A DNA stretch of 64,000 nucleotides, taken from positions 62,001 to 126,000 of the forward strand of contig JASCOH010000005.1 in assembly GCA_029959295.1 (NCBI GenBank), in the 5' to 3' direction. Shown here one piece after another: positions 51,449-60,134 of the stretch (position 1 is the first letter of the stretch; every line of letters starts with the position of its first letter). Below the pieces are notes generated by a model, which worked only from the letters and a program-made list of their open reading frames with translations, did no database searches and was not told the DNA's origin. The position numbers were made by a program, and so were the translations under genes. This DNA comes from Flavobacteriaceae bacterium PS02334. GTDB lineage: Bacteria > Bacteroidota > Bacteroidia > Flavobacteriales > Flavobacteriaceae.

Positions 51449-52534
51449 ATGAAAAAAGTAATTACACTCTTCCTGTTTGTTTGTGCGGTTTCTGGATTTT
51501 CTCAGACAGAAATTAAGTATCATAAGATCTCTCTTGAAAATAAAAATGATACGCCAATCGGTCTCAATTTTTCAATTTCTAAAGTTTACGACGGGAGGCA
51601 ATTCAAAGAAAATATCGGAACGGTTCAAAAAGGAGCCTTCAATAAAAAAGTATTAGCAAATTTTGAAAAACCTTTGGAAGAAGAAATTTTAAATTATTTA
51701 TCCGTAATTCTTCCTTCTGCAAATAAAAAAATTGACATACGAATTAATGATCTTTATATCTCAGAATACACAAAAGCTTTTTCAGAAACAGGTTTTGCTA
51801 CGATTGTTTTAGATGTAATTGAGCAAAAAGAAGGAGTAGATTATATTGTCGGAACTTATTCTTACACGGCTGAAGGAAATGGAATGGATGTCACAAATAA
51901 GCATGACGATCGTTTAAAAGAAGCTCTGGTGCAAATTATGACAGAGTATAAAAATACGTCTCAAGAGAAGAAAACTCAAATTGTTTTTGATCCAAATCAG
52001 ATAATTTTAAACAGGAATTTAGTTGAAACGCCAAAGAAAGGAATTTACCTAACGTATGCCGATGTTTTAAATAACAAGCCTTTTGCCGAAGATTTTAATT
52101 TCAGTAATAAAAAGGAGCAATATTATATATTGGATGCTTCAGGCAAAGACAAATCAAATTATTTTGGATTTAGTGACGGAGTGAATTTTTACATCAATGT
52201 TTCCAAGTATGCGAGCAGTAAATTTTATGCAAAAACGGAGGTTGTCGGAAATAAATATTTTATTGAAGATATAGCTTATGATCAAAATAGTGTTGTTGCG
52301 GCAGGAGCTATGTTTGGTCTGATTGGGGTTTTAGTGGCTTCTTCTGCTGGTAATGGAGGAGTTCCGATGCTGATTGACTGTTATTCCGGCCAGCCTATTT
52401 TTCTGTCAAATTCAGAAATTAAAACGATGCTGAAACCGCAGCCTGAACTTTATAAAGAGTATAAAGACGGGAAGAAAACCAATCAGGAAATTAAAAATAT
52501 TCTTGAAAAATATTACAAACTGACTTTAAAATAA
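51449..52534 (+). CDS. Secreted protein of unknown function
   Basis: I do not recognise this 361-residue protein. It has a signal peptide (FLFVCAVSGFSQ, cleavage near residue 20). A beta-rich first half follows (IDIRINDLYISEYTKAF, FATIVLDVIEQKEGVDYIVG). In the second half, a Gly/Ala-rich hydrophobic stretch (VVAAGAMFGLIGVLVASSAGN, near residue 290) could be a membrane anchor or buried loop. It ends with a helical tail. The gene starts just after the infB terminator and has its own downstream terminator, so it is not part of the rimP operon unless there is read-through. Confidence 0.75.
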   Translation: MKKVITLFLFVCAVSGFSQTEIKYHKISLENKNDTPIGLNFSISKVYDGRQFKENIGTVQKGAFNKKVLANFEKPLEEEILNYLSVILPSANKKIDIRINDLYISEYTKAFSETGFATIVLDVIEQKEGVDYIVGTYSYTAEGNGMDVTNKHDDRLKEALVQIMTEYKNTSQEKKTQIVFDPNQIILNRNLVETPKKGIYLTYADVLNNKPFAEDFNFSNKKEQYYILDASGKDKSNYFGFSDGVNFYINVSKYASSKFYAKTEVVGNKYFIEDIAYDQNSVVAAGAMFGLIGVLVASSAGNGGVPMLIDCYSGQPIFLSNSEIKTMLKPQPELYKEYKDGKKTNQEIKNILEKYYKLTLK

Positions 52535-52568
52535 AAAAAATGCCTTCTAAATCAGAAGGCATTTTTTT
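52534..52568. terminator. Bidirectional terminator
   Basis: AAAAAAATGCCTTCT (52534-52548) pairs with AGAAGGCATTTTTTT (52554-52568) around AAATC. It overlaps the stop codon of the converging SPOR gene. Confidence 0.92.
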
Positions 52569-52956
52569 ATTTCGTAGGCTTTATCACGAGTGCATTCGGA
52601 TACTTTTTCTTGAGGTCATTTAAATTTCTTTCAGCCTCAATTTTTGTCTTGAAATTGCCGATCCAGACTTTGTAAGTAGGCGTATTGAAAACAATAGTGC
52701 CGTCTAAATTTTTAAATTCTTTCCTGAATTCGTTCAGTGTTTTCTTCGCCGTCTCGCTTTCTCCATAATAAATCTGAATTTTATAGCGCTCATTAACTGT
52801 TAAAGAGGAGTTGATTTTTCTCTTTTCGTTAAGCAATTGCTCAAATTTAGGGTCTTGTGAAACGTTAATTCCTTTGTCTTGCGAATAGCCTGAAACTGTT
52901 AAAAATGCTAGACATGTGGCATTTAGAAAGATTGATTTTGGACTTAAAATTCTCAT
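52567..52956 (-). CDS. SPOR domain protein
   Basis: The 129-residue protein has an N-terminal hydrophobic signal (FLNATCLAFLTVSGYSQ) and a SPOR domain at residues about 50-126 (YKIQIYYGESETAKKTLNEF, then YKVWIGNFKTKIEAERNLNDL). SPOR domains bind peptidoglycan stripped of stem peptides, usually at division sites. I used the ATG at 52956 because the extra residues from 52977 do not fit a signal. It diverges from the respiratory operon with about 218 nt between the starts. Confidence 0.88.
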   Translation of the reverse strand: MRILSPKSIFLNATCLAFLTVSGYSQDKGINVSQDPKFEQLLNEKRKINSSLTVNERYKIQIYYGESETAKKTLNEFRKEFKNLDGTIVFNTPTYKVWIGNFKTKIEAERNLNDLKKKYPNALVIKPTK

Positions 52957-53058
52957 AATGAAGTTAGTTTTATGCAAATGTAATATTTAACTTTTGAATC
53001 AAAATTAAAAAAATTATTTAGAATTAATATAAATTGATTATTAAGAGTTCTTTAGGGT

Positions 53059-53088
53059 TTTGAGAATAGTTCTTAAGTCGTATTTTTG
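53059..53088 (+). promoter_or_regulatory. Promoter of the alternative complex III operon
   Basis: TTTG (53059-53062) and TATTTTTG (53081-53088) with an 18-nt spacer match the Bacteroidota promoter. The start should be near 53095, leaving an 80-nt leader before actA. Confidence 0.8.
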
Positions 53089-53174
53089 TGCAAAGTTTAA
53101 AACAACGTATTGTGTTTTCTATTAATTCTGATAGAAAAAACCGTACCACAAATTAGTCGATAATCATTTTAAAT

Positions 53175-54503
53175 ATGAAAAAGGTGGGTAACCATAATTC
53201 GATTTCAAGAATATTACTGTTTAGTTTAGCGCTTCTGCTATCATTTTCCGCTACATCTTATGCTCAAGACGCGGCTGCTCCGGCTGCCGAGGCTGTTGCT
53301 CCTGCTGCAGGAGCGGGCGATGCTGGTGCGGGCAAAGCCTTGTTTAATGCAAACTGTGCTGCGTGTCACAAATTAGACGCAAAGATGACAGGTCCTGCAT
53401 TAAGGGGAGTTACAGAAAGACACGACACTAAATGGTTGCATGCTTGGATCAAGGATAGTCAGAAATTAATAAAATCTGGCGATGCTGCGGCAGTAAAAGT
53501 TTTTGAAGAAAATAACAAGTCAGTAATGACTGCTTTTCCTCAGTTGTCAGATGCGGATATTGATAATATTTTAGCATATACTTCTCAGCCGGCGCCAGTA
53601 AAAGGTGGTGGTGCAGCGAAAGAAGGTGCGACTGTTGATGCTTCTTCTGAATCTGGAAGCGGTGTTTCAAACAATATCATTCTTGGTGCTTTGGCATTAG
53701 TGATGGCAATGTTGGTTGTGATGCTTTTCCTTGTAAACAATGTTTTAGGGAAAATTGCAAAAGCTAACGGAATTGAAGCTGCTCATAAAGAGCCAACTGT
53801 GCCGATTTGGGTTGCTTTCGCTAGAAATCAGTTTTTAGTATTGGTAACTTCAATCTTATTATTGCTTGCAAGCGGTTATTTTGTTTACGGATTCTTAATG
53901 CAGGTGGGTGTTGATCAAGGCTATCAGCCAATTCAGCCAATCCATTATTCTCATAAAATTCACGCAGGTGACAATGGTATTGATTGTAAATACTGTCACT
54001 CTTCTGCTAGAGTTAGTAAAAATGCAGGTATTCCTTCGTTGAATGTTTGTATGAACTGCCACAAAAATATTTCAGAAGTTGCTGAAGAAACTGGAACTCC
54101 AGAGCACAGCAAGGCATTCTATGATGGGGAAATCCAAAAATTATATGATGCTGTTGGTTGGGATAAAGCAGGTCAAAAATATACAGGAGTTACTAAGCCG
54201 GTGAAATGGGTTAGAATTCACAACTTGCCTGATTTTGTTTACTTCAACCACTCTCAGCACGTAATCGTTGCTGGTGTTGAATGCCAGACTTGTCACGGAC
54301 CGGTGGAAACATTGGAAATCATGGAGCAATTTTCTCCTCTGACAATGGGATGGTGTGTTGACTGCCACCGCAAGACGGATGTTAAAATGGAAGGTAATGC
54401 TTACTATGACAAGATCCATGCTGAATTAGCTAAAAAATATGGTAAAGACAAGCTTACTGCTGCAGAAATGGGTGGTTTAGAATGTGGAAAATGCCACTAT
54501 TAA
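53175..54503 (+). CDS. actA: Alternative complex III multihaem cytochrome c ActA
   Basis: The 442-residue protein has a signal peptide, then a monohaem cytochrome c domain with CAACH at residues 61-65. A membrane segment (IILGALALVMAMLVVMLFLV) follows, then the pentahaem ActA domain. Five further CxxCH sites are visible (CKYCH, CMNCH, CQTCH, CVDCH, CGKCH). It therefore binds six c-type haems, one more than the basic pentahaem ActA. It probably accepts electrons from the ActB/C/F core and passes them to the terminal oxidase or the monohaem module. It is first in the actABCDEF-coxBA run, 35 nt ahead of actB. Confidence 0.95.
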   Translation: MKKVGNHNSISRILLFSLALLLSFSATSYAQDAAAPAAEAVAPAAGAGDAGAGKALFNANCAACHKLDAKMTGPALRGVTERHDTKWLHAWIKDSQKLIKSGDAAAVKVFEENNKSVMTAFPQLSDADIDNILAYTSQPAPVKGGGAAKEGATVDASSESGSGVSNNIILGALALVMAMLVVMLFLVNNVLGKIAKANGIEAAHKEPTVPIWVAFARNQFLVLVTSILLLLASGYFVYGFLMQVGVDQGYQPIQPIHYSHKIHAGDNGIDCKYCHSSARVSKNAGIPSLNVCMNCHKNISEVAEETGTPEHSKAFYDGEIQKLYDAVGWDKAGQKYTGVTKPVKWVRIHNLPDFVYFNHSQHVIVAGVECQTCHGPVETLEIMEQFSPLTMGWCVDCHRKTDVKMEGNAYYDKIHAELAKKYGKDKLTAAEMGGLECGKCHY

Positions 54504-54538
54504 TCAAATTTATTAAGATAATTTATATATAATATACG

Positions 54539-57500
54539 ATGTCATCAAACAAAAAATACTGGAAAAGTGTTGAAGAACTAAACGATAATAGTTCTATTGT
54601 TGAGACGCTCAGAAATAACGAATTCGCAGAACCGATCCCTGTGGAAGAGTTTTTAGGAGATAAAGAATCATTATCAGCATCATCAACTTCACGTCGTGAT
54701 TTCTTAAAATATGTAGGATTTAGTACTGCTGCTGCTTCTTTGGCTGCTTGTGAAGGTCCGGTAATTAAATCGATTCCTTATGTAGTGCAACCAGAAGAAA
54801 TTATTCCTGGTGTGGCAGATTATTATGCTACTACAATTGCTGACGGTTTTGATTTTGCTAATATATTAATTAAAACTCGTGAAGGTCGTCCGATTAAAGT
54901 TGAGAATAACACACTTGACGGAGTAAAACTTAGCGCTAACGCAAGAGTTCATGCTTCAGTTCTTTCTTTATATGACAGCACGCGTTTAAAAGCGCCAAAA
55001 ATTGATAAAAAAGGTGCTTCTTGGTCTGATGTAGATGCAAAAGTTAAAGCAAGTCTTGCTCAAGCAAAAGCTTCTGGTCAACAAGTTGTTTTGCTTACCA
55101 ATACAATGGCGAGCCCTTCTACAGATAAATTAATTGCAGAATTTATTGCTAAAAATCCTGTTGCAAAACATATAGTATATGACGCTGTTTCTGAATCAAA
55201 TGCTTTGGATGCTTTCCAAATGGCATATGGTGAAAGAGCTTTGGCTGATTATGATTTTTCAAAAGCTAACGTAATCGTTTCTGTTGGTGCTGATTTCTTA
55301 GGAGACTGGCAAGGTGGAGGCTTTGATGGAGGATATGCTAAAGGACGTGTTCCGAAAAATGGAGTAATGTCTAAACATATTCAGTTAGAATCAAATATGT
55401 CTTTGTCAGGGGCAAATGCTGACAAGCGTATTCCGTTGACAGTTACGGACCAAAAGCAAGCTTTGGTTAAAATTTATAACTTAATTACTGGAGCTTCTGT
55501 TTCTACTCAAAAAATCTCTCAGGAGAATGACGTAGTGAAAGCGGCACAGCAATTAAAAGCAGCTGGTTCAAAAGGAGTTTTGGTTTCTGGTTTGGATGAT
55601 GTAAATGCGCAGTTGTTGGTTTTTGCCATTAACAATGCATTGCAATCTCAAGCTTTCAATCCTTCTTCAGCTAGGCTTACAAGAAAAGGTGATGCAAAAG
55701 CAGTTGCTCAATTAGTAGCTGATATGAAAGCGGGTTCAGTTCATACTTTAATTATGAGCGGTGTTAATCCGGTTTATACTTTGGCAGCTTCAAAAGATTT
55801 CGCTGAAGGATTGAAAAAAGTAAAATTGTCTGTTGCATTTTCTTTGAAAGAAGATGAAACGGCTGTTCTTTCTTCAATTGCGGCTCCAGCGCCACATTAC
55901 TTAGAATCTTGGGGTGACGTTACGATTTCTAAAGGAAATTACAGCATCACGCAGCCGACGATTCGTCCATTATTTGATACAAGACAATTTCAGGAAGCTT
56001 TATTGCTTTGGTCTGATAATTCAACTTCATACTACGATTACTTAAGAGCTGTTGGTTCTTCAATTGCTACAGGAACAACTTGGAACAAATTAGTTCACGA
56101 CGGAGTTTATGCTACGCCAGTAACTTCTACTGCTTCTGGTTCTGCTGATTATGCAACTGCGGCTTCAACTTTGGCGCAAGCTAAAAAACAAGGCGATTTC
56201 GAATTAGTATTGTATACTAAAACAGGAATGGGAGACGGTCAGCAGGCAAATAACCCTTGGTTGCAAGAGTTTCCAGATCCAATCACTCGTGTTTCTTGGG
56301 ATAACTACGTAACTGTTTCTAAAGCAGATGCGGCGAAATTAGACCTTGAAAATTATAACGTAGCAAACGGTGGCTTGAATGGTAGCTATGTTACTATTGA
56401 AGTTGGCGGTGTGAAATTGGAAAATGTTCCAGTAATCATCCAGCCTGGTCAAGCTGTTGGAACAATCGGGGTTGCTTTAGGTTACGGCCGTAAGGAATCG
56501 ATGAAAGAAGAAATGCAAGTAGGTGTAAATGCTTATGTTTTATATGCAAATTCTAATTCTAATCAAGTTGCTAAAGTAACTAAAGCTGGCGGAGAACACG
56601 AATTCGCTTGCGTTCAGTTGCAAAGAACTTTGATGGGAAGAGGAGATATTATTAAGGAAACTACTTTAGATGTATTCAATAAAGAAGAATCTGAAGTTTG
56701 GAATCCTTCTCCAATGGTTTCTTTGGATCACAATCCTGTAAAAGCAAATACTGTTGATTTATGGGAATCATTTGATCGTTCAGTTGGGCACCATTTCAAA
56801 TTATCAATCGACTTAAATTCATGTACGGGTTGTGGCGCTTGCGTTATTGCTTGTCATGCTGAAAATAACGTTCCTGTTGTCGGAAAATCTGAGGTAAGAA
56901 GAAGCCGTGATATGCACTGGTTGCGTATTGACAGATATTATTCTTCTGAAGAGACTTTCGCAAAAGACGACGAGAAAAAAGAAAATTTCGATGGATTGTT
57001 CGGAGACAAAGGCTCTTTAGGAGGTTTTGGAGAATTAGAGCATCCTGCGGATAACCCGCAAGTGGCATTCCAGCCAGTAATGTGCCAGCACTGTAACCAT
57101 GCTCCATGTGAGACGGTTTGTCCGGTTGCTGCAACATCACACGGTCGCCAAGGTCAAAACCACATGGCTTATAACAGATGTGTTGGAACTCGTTACTGTG
57201 CAAACAACTGTCCTTATAAAGTGCGTCGTTTCAACTGGTTCTTGTACAATAAAAACTCAGAATTTGATTACCACATGAATGATGATTTAGGTCGTATGGT
57301 ATTGAATCCAGACGTTGTTGTTCGTTCAAGAGGAGTTATGGAAAAATGCTCAATGTGTATTCAAATGACACAAGCGGTTATTTTGAAAGCAAAACGAGAA
57401 GGAAAAGCAGTTGATACAGATGCTTTTGATACAGCATGTTCTGCAGCTTGTACTTCAGGATCTATGGTGTTTGGTGATGTGAATGATAAAGAAAGTCCGA

Positions 57501-57598
57501 TTGCTAAATTAGAGCATGACGAAAGAATGTATCATTTATTAGAACACGTTGGGACAAAACCAAATGTATTCTATCACGTAAAAGTTAGAAATACCTAG
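54539..57598 (+). CDS. actB: Alternative complex III iron-sulfur subunit ActB
   Basis: The 1019-residue protein fuses a molybdopterin-oxidoreductase-like part (residues about 70-740, without an evident molybdenum role) to a ferredoxin-like part. That second part has CTGCGACVIACH near residue 762, CQHCNHAPCETVCP, CANNCPYKVRRF and CSMCIQMT plus CSAACTSGSM, enough ligands for several 4Fe-4S/3Fe-4S clusters. It has the extended Tat signal with STSRRDFLKYVGFSTAAA, so it is exported folded. The length and layout match Bacteroidota ActB. Confidence 0.96.
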   Translation: MSSNKKYWKSVEELNDNSSIVETLRNNEFAEPIPVEEFLGDKESLSASSTSRRDFLKYVGFSTAAASLAACEGPVIKSIPYVVQPEEIIPGVADYYATTIADGFDFANILIKTREGRPIKVENNTLDGVKLSANARVHASVLSLYDSTRLKAPKIDKKGASWSDVDAKVKASLAQAKASGQQVVLLTNTMASPSTDKLIAEFIAKNPVAKHIVYDAVSESNALDAFQMAYGERALADYDFSKANVIVSVGADFLGDWQGGGFDGGYAKGRVPKNGVMSKHIQLESNMSLSGANADKRIPLTVTDQKQALVKIYNLITGASVSTQKISQENDVVKAAQQLKAAGSKGVLVSGLDDVNAQLLVFAINNALQSQAFNPSSARLTRKGDAKAVAQLVADMKAGSVHTLIMSGVNPVYTLAASKDFAEGLKKVKLSVAFSLKEDETAVLSSIAAPAPHYLESWGDVTISKGNYSITQPTIRPLFDTRQFQEALLLWSDNSTSYYDYLRAVGSSIATGTTWNKLVHDGVYATPVTSTASGSADYATAASTLAQAKKQGDFELVLYTKTGMGDGQQANNPWLQEFPDPITRVSWDNYVTVSKADAAKLDLENYNVANGGLNGSYVTIEVGGVKLENVPVIIQPGQAVGTIGVALGYGRKESMKEEMQVGVNAYVLYANSNSNQVAKVTKAGGEHEFACVQLQRTLMGRGDIIKETTLDVFNKEESEVWNPSPMVSLDHNPVKANTVDLWESFDRSVGHHFKLSIDLNSCTGCGACVIACHAENNVPVVGKSEVRRSRDMHWLRIDRYYSSEETFAKDDEKKENFDGLFGDKGSLGGFGELEHPADNPQVAFQPVMCQHCNHAPCETVCPVAATSHGRQGQNHMAYNRCVGTRYCANNCPYKVRRFNWFLYNKNSEFDYHMNDDLGRMVLNPDVVVRSRGVMEKCSMCIQMTQAVILKAKREGKAVDTDAFDTACSAACTSGSMVFGDVNDKESPIAKLEHDERMYHLLEHVGTKPNVFYHVKVRNT

Positions 57599-57633
57599 TC
57601 ATTAATATTAATTAAGAAATAAGATAAAGGATT

Positions 57634-59037
57634 ATGTCGTCTCACTACGAAGCACCCATTAGAAAACCTTTAGTTATAGGTGATAAATCTTATCACGACG
57701 TAACAGTAGATGTTGCTGCGCCTGTTGAAGGAAGAGCTAACAAACAATGGTGGATTGTATTTTCAATCGCATTAACCGCTTTCCTTTGGGGAATAGGATG
57801 CATTATATACACCGTCTCTACTGGTATCGGTACATGGGGATTAAATAAAACAGTTGGCTGGGCTTGGGATATCACAAACTTCGTTTGGTGGGTTGGTATC
57901 GGTCACGCCGGGACATTGATTTCAGCGGTACTTTTATTATTCCGTCAAAAATGGAGAATGGCCATTAACCGTTCTGCAGAAGCAATGACTATTTTCTCTG
58001 TAGTTCAAGCAGGTTTGTTTCCAATTATCCACATGGGACGTCCATGGTTGGCTTACTGGGTACTTCCAATTCCAAATCAATTCGGATCTTTATGGGTTAA
58101 CTTTAACTCACCGTTGCTTTGGGACGTATTTGCGATCTCTACGTATCTTTCTGTATCATTGGTTTTCTGGTGGACAGGTTTGCTTCCAGATTTCGCAATG
58201 CTTAGAGATAGAGCGGTAACGCCTTTCACAAAAAGAGTTTATTCGATCTTGAGCTTCGGTTGGAGCGGTAGAGCAAAAGACTGGCAACGTTTCGAAGAAG
58301 TATCTTTGGTTCTTGCAGGTTTGGCAACGCCACTTGTACTTTCTGTACACACAATCGTATCTTTTGACTTTGCTACTTCTGTAATTCCAGGATGGCATAC
58401 AACAATCTTCCCTCCATACTTCGTTGCTGGAGCGGTTTTCTCAGGATTCGCGATGGTAAATACCTTGCTTATCATCATGAGAAAAGTTTCAAACCTTGAA
58501 GCTTACATTACATTGCAGCATATCGAATTGATGAACATCGTAATCATGATTACAGGTTCTATCGTAGGTGTTGCTTATATCACAGAATTATTCGTAGCTT
58601 GGTATTCAGGTGTTGAATACGAACAATATGCGTTCTTGAACAGAGCAACTGGTCCTTACGCTTGGGCTTACTGGGCGATGATGACTTGCAACGTTTTCTC
58701 TCCACAATTTATGTGGTTCAAAAAATTAAGAACAAGTATTATGTTCTCATTCATTATCTCAATCGTGGTAAATATCGGTATGTGGTTTGAGCGTTTCGTA
58801 ATTATCGTAACTTCACTTCACAGAGATTACCTTCCATCTTCATGGACAATGTTCTCACCAACATTCGTTGATATCGGAATTTATATCGGAACAATCGGTT
58901 TCTTCTTTGTATTATTCTTATTGTATGCTAGATCATTCCCTGTGATTGCTCAAGCAGAGGTTAAGACAATCTTGAAATCTTCTGGAGATAATTATAAAAA
59001 ACATAGAGAAGAAAATAAACATTCACACCATGAGTAA
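57634..59037 (+). CDS. actC: Alternative complex III quinol-binding subunit ActC (NrfD-like)
   Basis: The 467-residue membrane protein has about ten membrane segments in the NrfD/PsrC style. Features include WGIGCIIYTVSTGIGTWG, WWVGIGHAGTLISA, MGRPWLAYWVLPIPNQF, SVHTIVSFDFA and ERFVIIVTSLHRDYLPSSW. Together with ActF it forms the membrane core that binds menaquinol. The final 8 nt overlap the actD start, so the two are co-translated. Confidence 0.96.
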   Translation: MSSHYEAPIRKPLVIGDKSYHDVTVDVAAPVEGRANKQWWIVFSIALTAFLWGIGCIIYTVSTGIGTWGLNKTVGWAWDITNFVWWVGIGHAGTLISAVLLLFRQKWRMAINRSAEAMTIFSVVQAGLFPIIHMGRPWLAYWVLPIPNQFGSLWVNFNSPLLWDVFAISTYLSVSLVFWWTGLLPDFAMLRDRAVTPFTKRVYSILSFGWSGRAKDWQRFEEVSLVLAGLATPLVLSVHTIVSFDFATSVIPGWHTTIFPPYFVAGAVFSGFAMVNTLLIIMRKVSNLEAYITLQHIELMNIVIMITGSIVGVAYITELFVAWYSGVEYEQYAFLNRATGPYAWAYWAMMTCNVFSPQFMWFKKLRTSIMFSFIISIVVNIGMWFERFVIIVTSLHRDYLPSSWTMFSPTFVDIGIYIGTIGFFFVLFLLYARSFPVIAQAEVKTILKSSGDNYKKHREENKHSHHE

Positions 59038-59554
59038 TAAAGTTATATACGCTATTTATAATGATGATGATGTGCTTATGGATGCCGTTAAGAAAACACG
59101 TGCTGCTCATCACCATATTGAAGAAGTTTTCACTCCATTTCCAGTTCACGGATTGGACAAAGCGATGGGAATTGCCCCAACAAGATTAGCAATCTGCGCA
59201 TTTATTTACGGATTGATAGGATTGACTGTAGCCACAACAATGATGAATTATATCATGATTTCTGACTGGCCACAAGACATTGGTGGTAAGCCAAGTTTCA
59301 GCTACATTCAAAATATGCCGGCTTTCGTTCCGGTAATGTTTGAGTTGACAGTATTTTTTGCAGCTCACTTAATGGTAATCACTTTTTATATGAGAAGCAG
59401 ATTATGGCCATTCAAAAAAGCTGAAAATCCAGATGTAAGAACTACTGATGACCATTTTTTAATGGAAGTTGCAGTACATGGAGATGAAAATGAATTGGTT
59501 TCATTTTTTCAAAATACTGGAGCAGTAGAAGTTAAAGTAATAGAAAAGCATTAA
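59030..59554 (+). CDS. actD: Alternative complex III subunit ActD (DUF3341)
   Basis: The 174-residue protein is of the DUF3341 type: a short N-terminal helix with IYNDDDVLMDAVKKTRAAHHHIEEVFTP split over two segments, two membrane spans (residues about 57-75 and 105-125), and the FELTVFFAAHLMVITFYMRS stretch. ActD is a peripheral-to-membrane subunit with no cofactor. It overlaps actC by 8 nt and is followed 7 nt later by actE. Confidence 0.95.
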   Translation: MSNKVIYAIYNDDDVLMDAVKKTRAAHHHIEEVFTPFPVHGLDKAMGIAPTRLAICAFIYGLIGLTVATTMMNYIMISDWPQDIGGKPSFSYIQNMPAFVPVMFELTVFFAAHLMVITFYMRSRLWPFKKAENPDVRTTDDHFLMEVAVHGDENELVSFFQNTGAVEVKVIEKH

Positions 59555-59561
59555 GAGAGAT

Positions 59562-60107
59562 ATGAAAAGTTTATATAAAGTAACACTTTTGGTAGGAATT
59601 GCGATAACAGCCGTTTCTTGTCACAACAAGAAACAGCCAAACTATCAGTACTTTCCTAATATGTATCAGTCAGTAGGCTATGAAACCTATTCTGAATCTG
59701 ATGCTTTTGCAAATGGAAAAGAAGGACAGCTTCCTGCAAAAGGTTCTATCCCAAGAGGATTTGAGCCTTATGAATATGAAAATTCAACTGCTGGTTATGA
59801 ATTGGCAAAAGCTAATTTGAAATCACCACTAGATTCTGTTGCTAAAACTTCTGAAAAAGGGGCACAGCTTTTCGGAATCTACTGTGCAATTTGCCATGGT
59901 GAAAAAGGTGATGGAAAAGGAAACTTAGTGAAAAGAGAAAAATTCCTTGGTGTTCCAAGTTATGCAGATAGAGTTATCACTGAAGGAAGCGTATTTCACG
60001 TAGAAACTTATGGATTGAATGCAATGGGTTCTCATGCAAATCAATTGACAAAAGAAGAACGTTGGATGGTTGCAGCTCATGTGATGAAGCTAAAAAGTGA
60101 ATTATAA
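59562..60107 (+). CDS. actE: Alternative complex III monohaem cytochrome c ActE
   Basis: The 181-residue lipoprotein (lipobox near residue 20, ITAVSC) has one haem c site CAICHG near residue 107, and a distal Met is likely in the AMGSH segment (NAMGSHANQL). It is anchored in the membrane outer leaflet and carries electrons from the ActA/ActB side. It sits 7 nt after actD and 27 nt before actF. Confidence 0.96.
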   Translation: MKSLYKVTLLVGIAITAVSCHNKKQPNYQYFPNMYQSVGYETYSESDAFANGKEGQLPAKGSIPRGFEPYEYENSTAGYELAKANLKSPLDSVAKTSEKGAQLFGIYCAICHGEKGDGKGNLVKREKFLGVPSYADRVITEGSVFHVETYGLNAMGSHANQLTKEERWMVAAHVMKLKSEL

Positions 60108-60134
60108 TTGTAGAACAAACTGATCTTAATAGAT

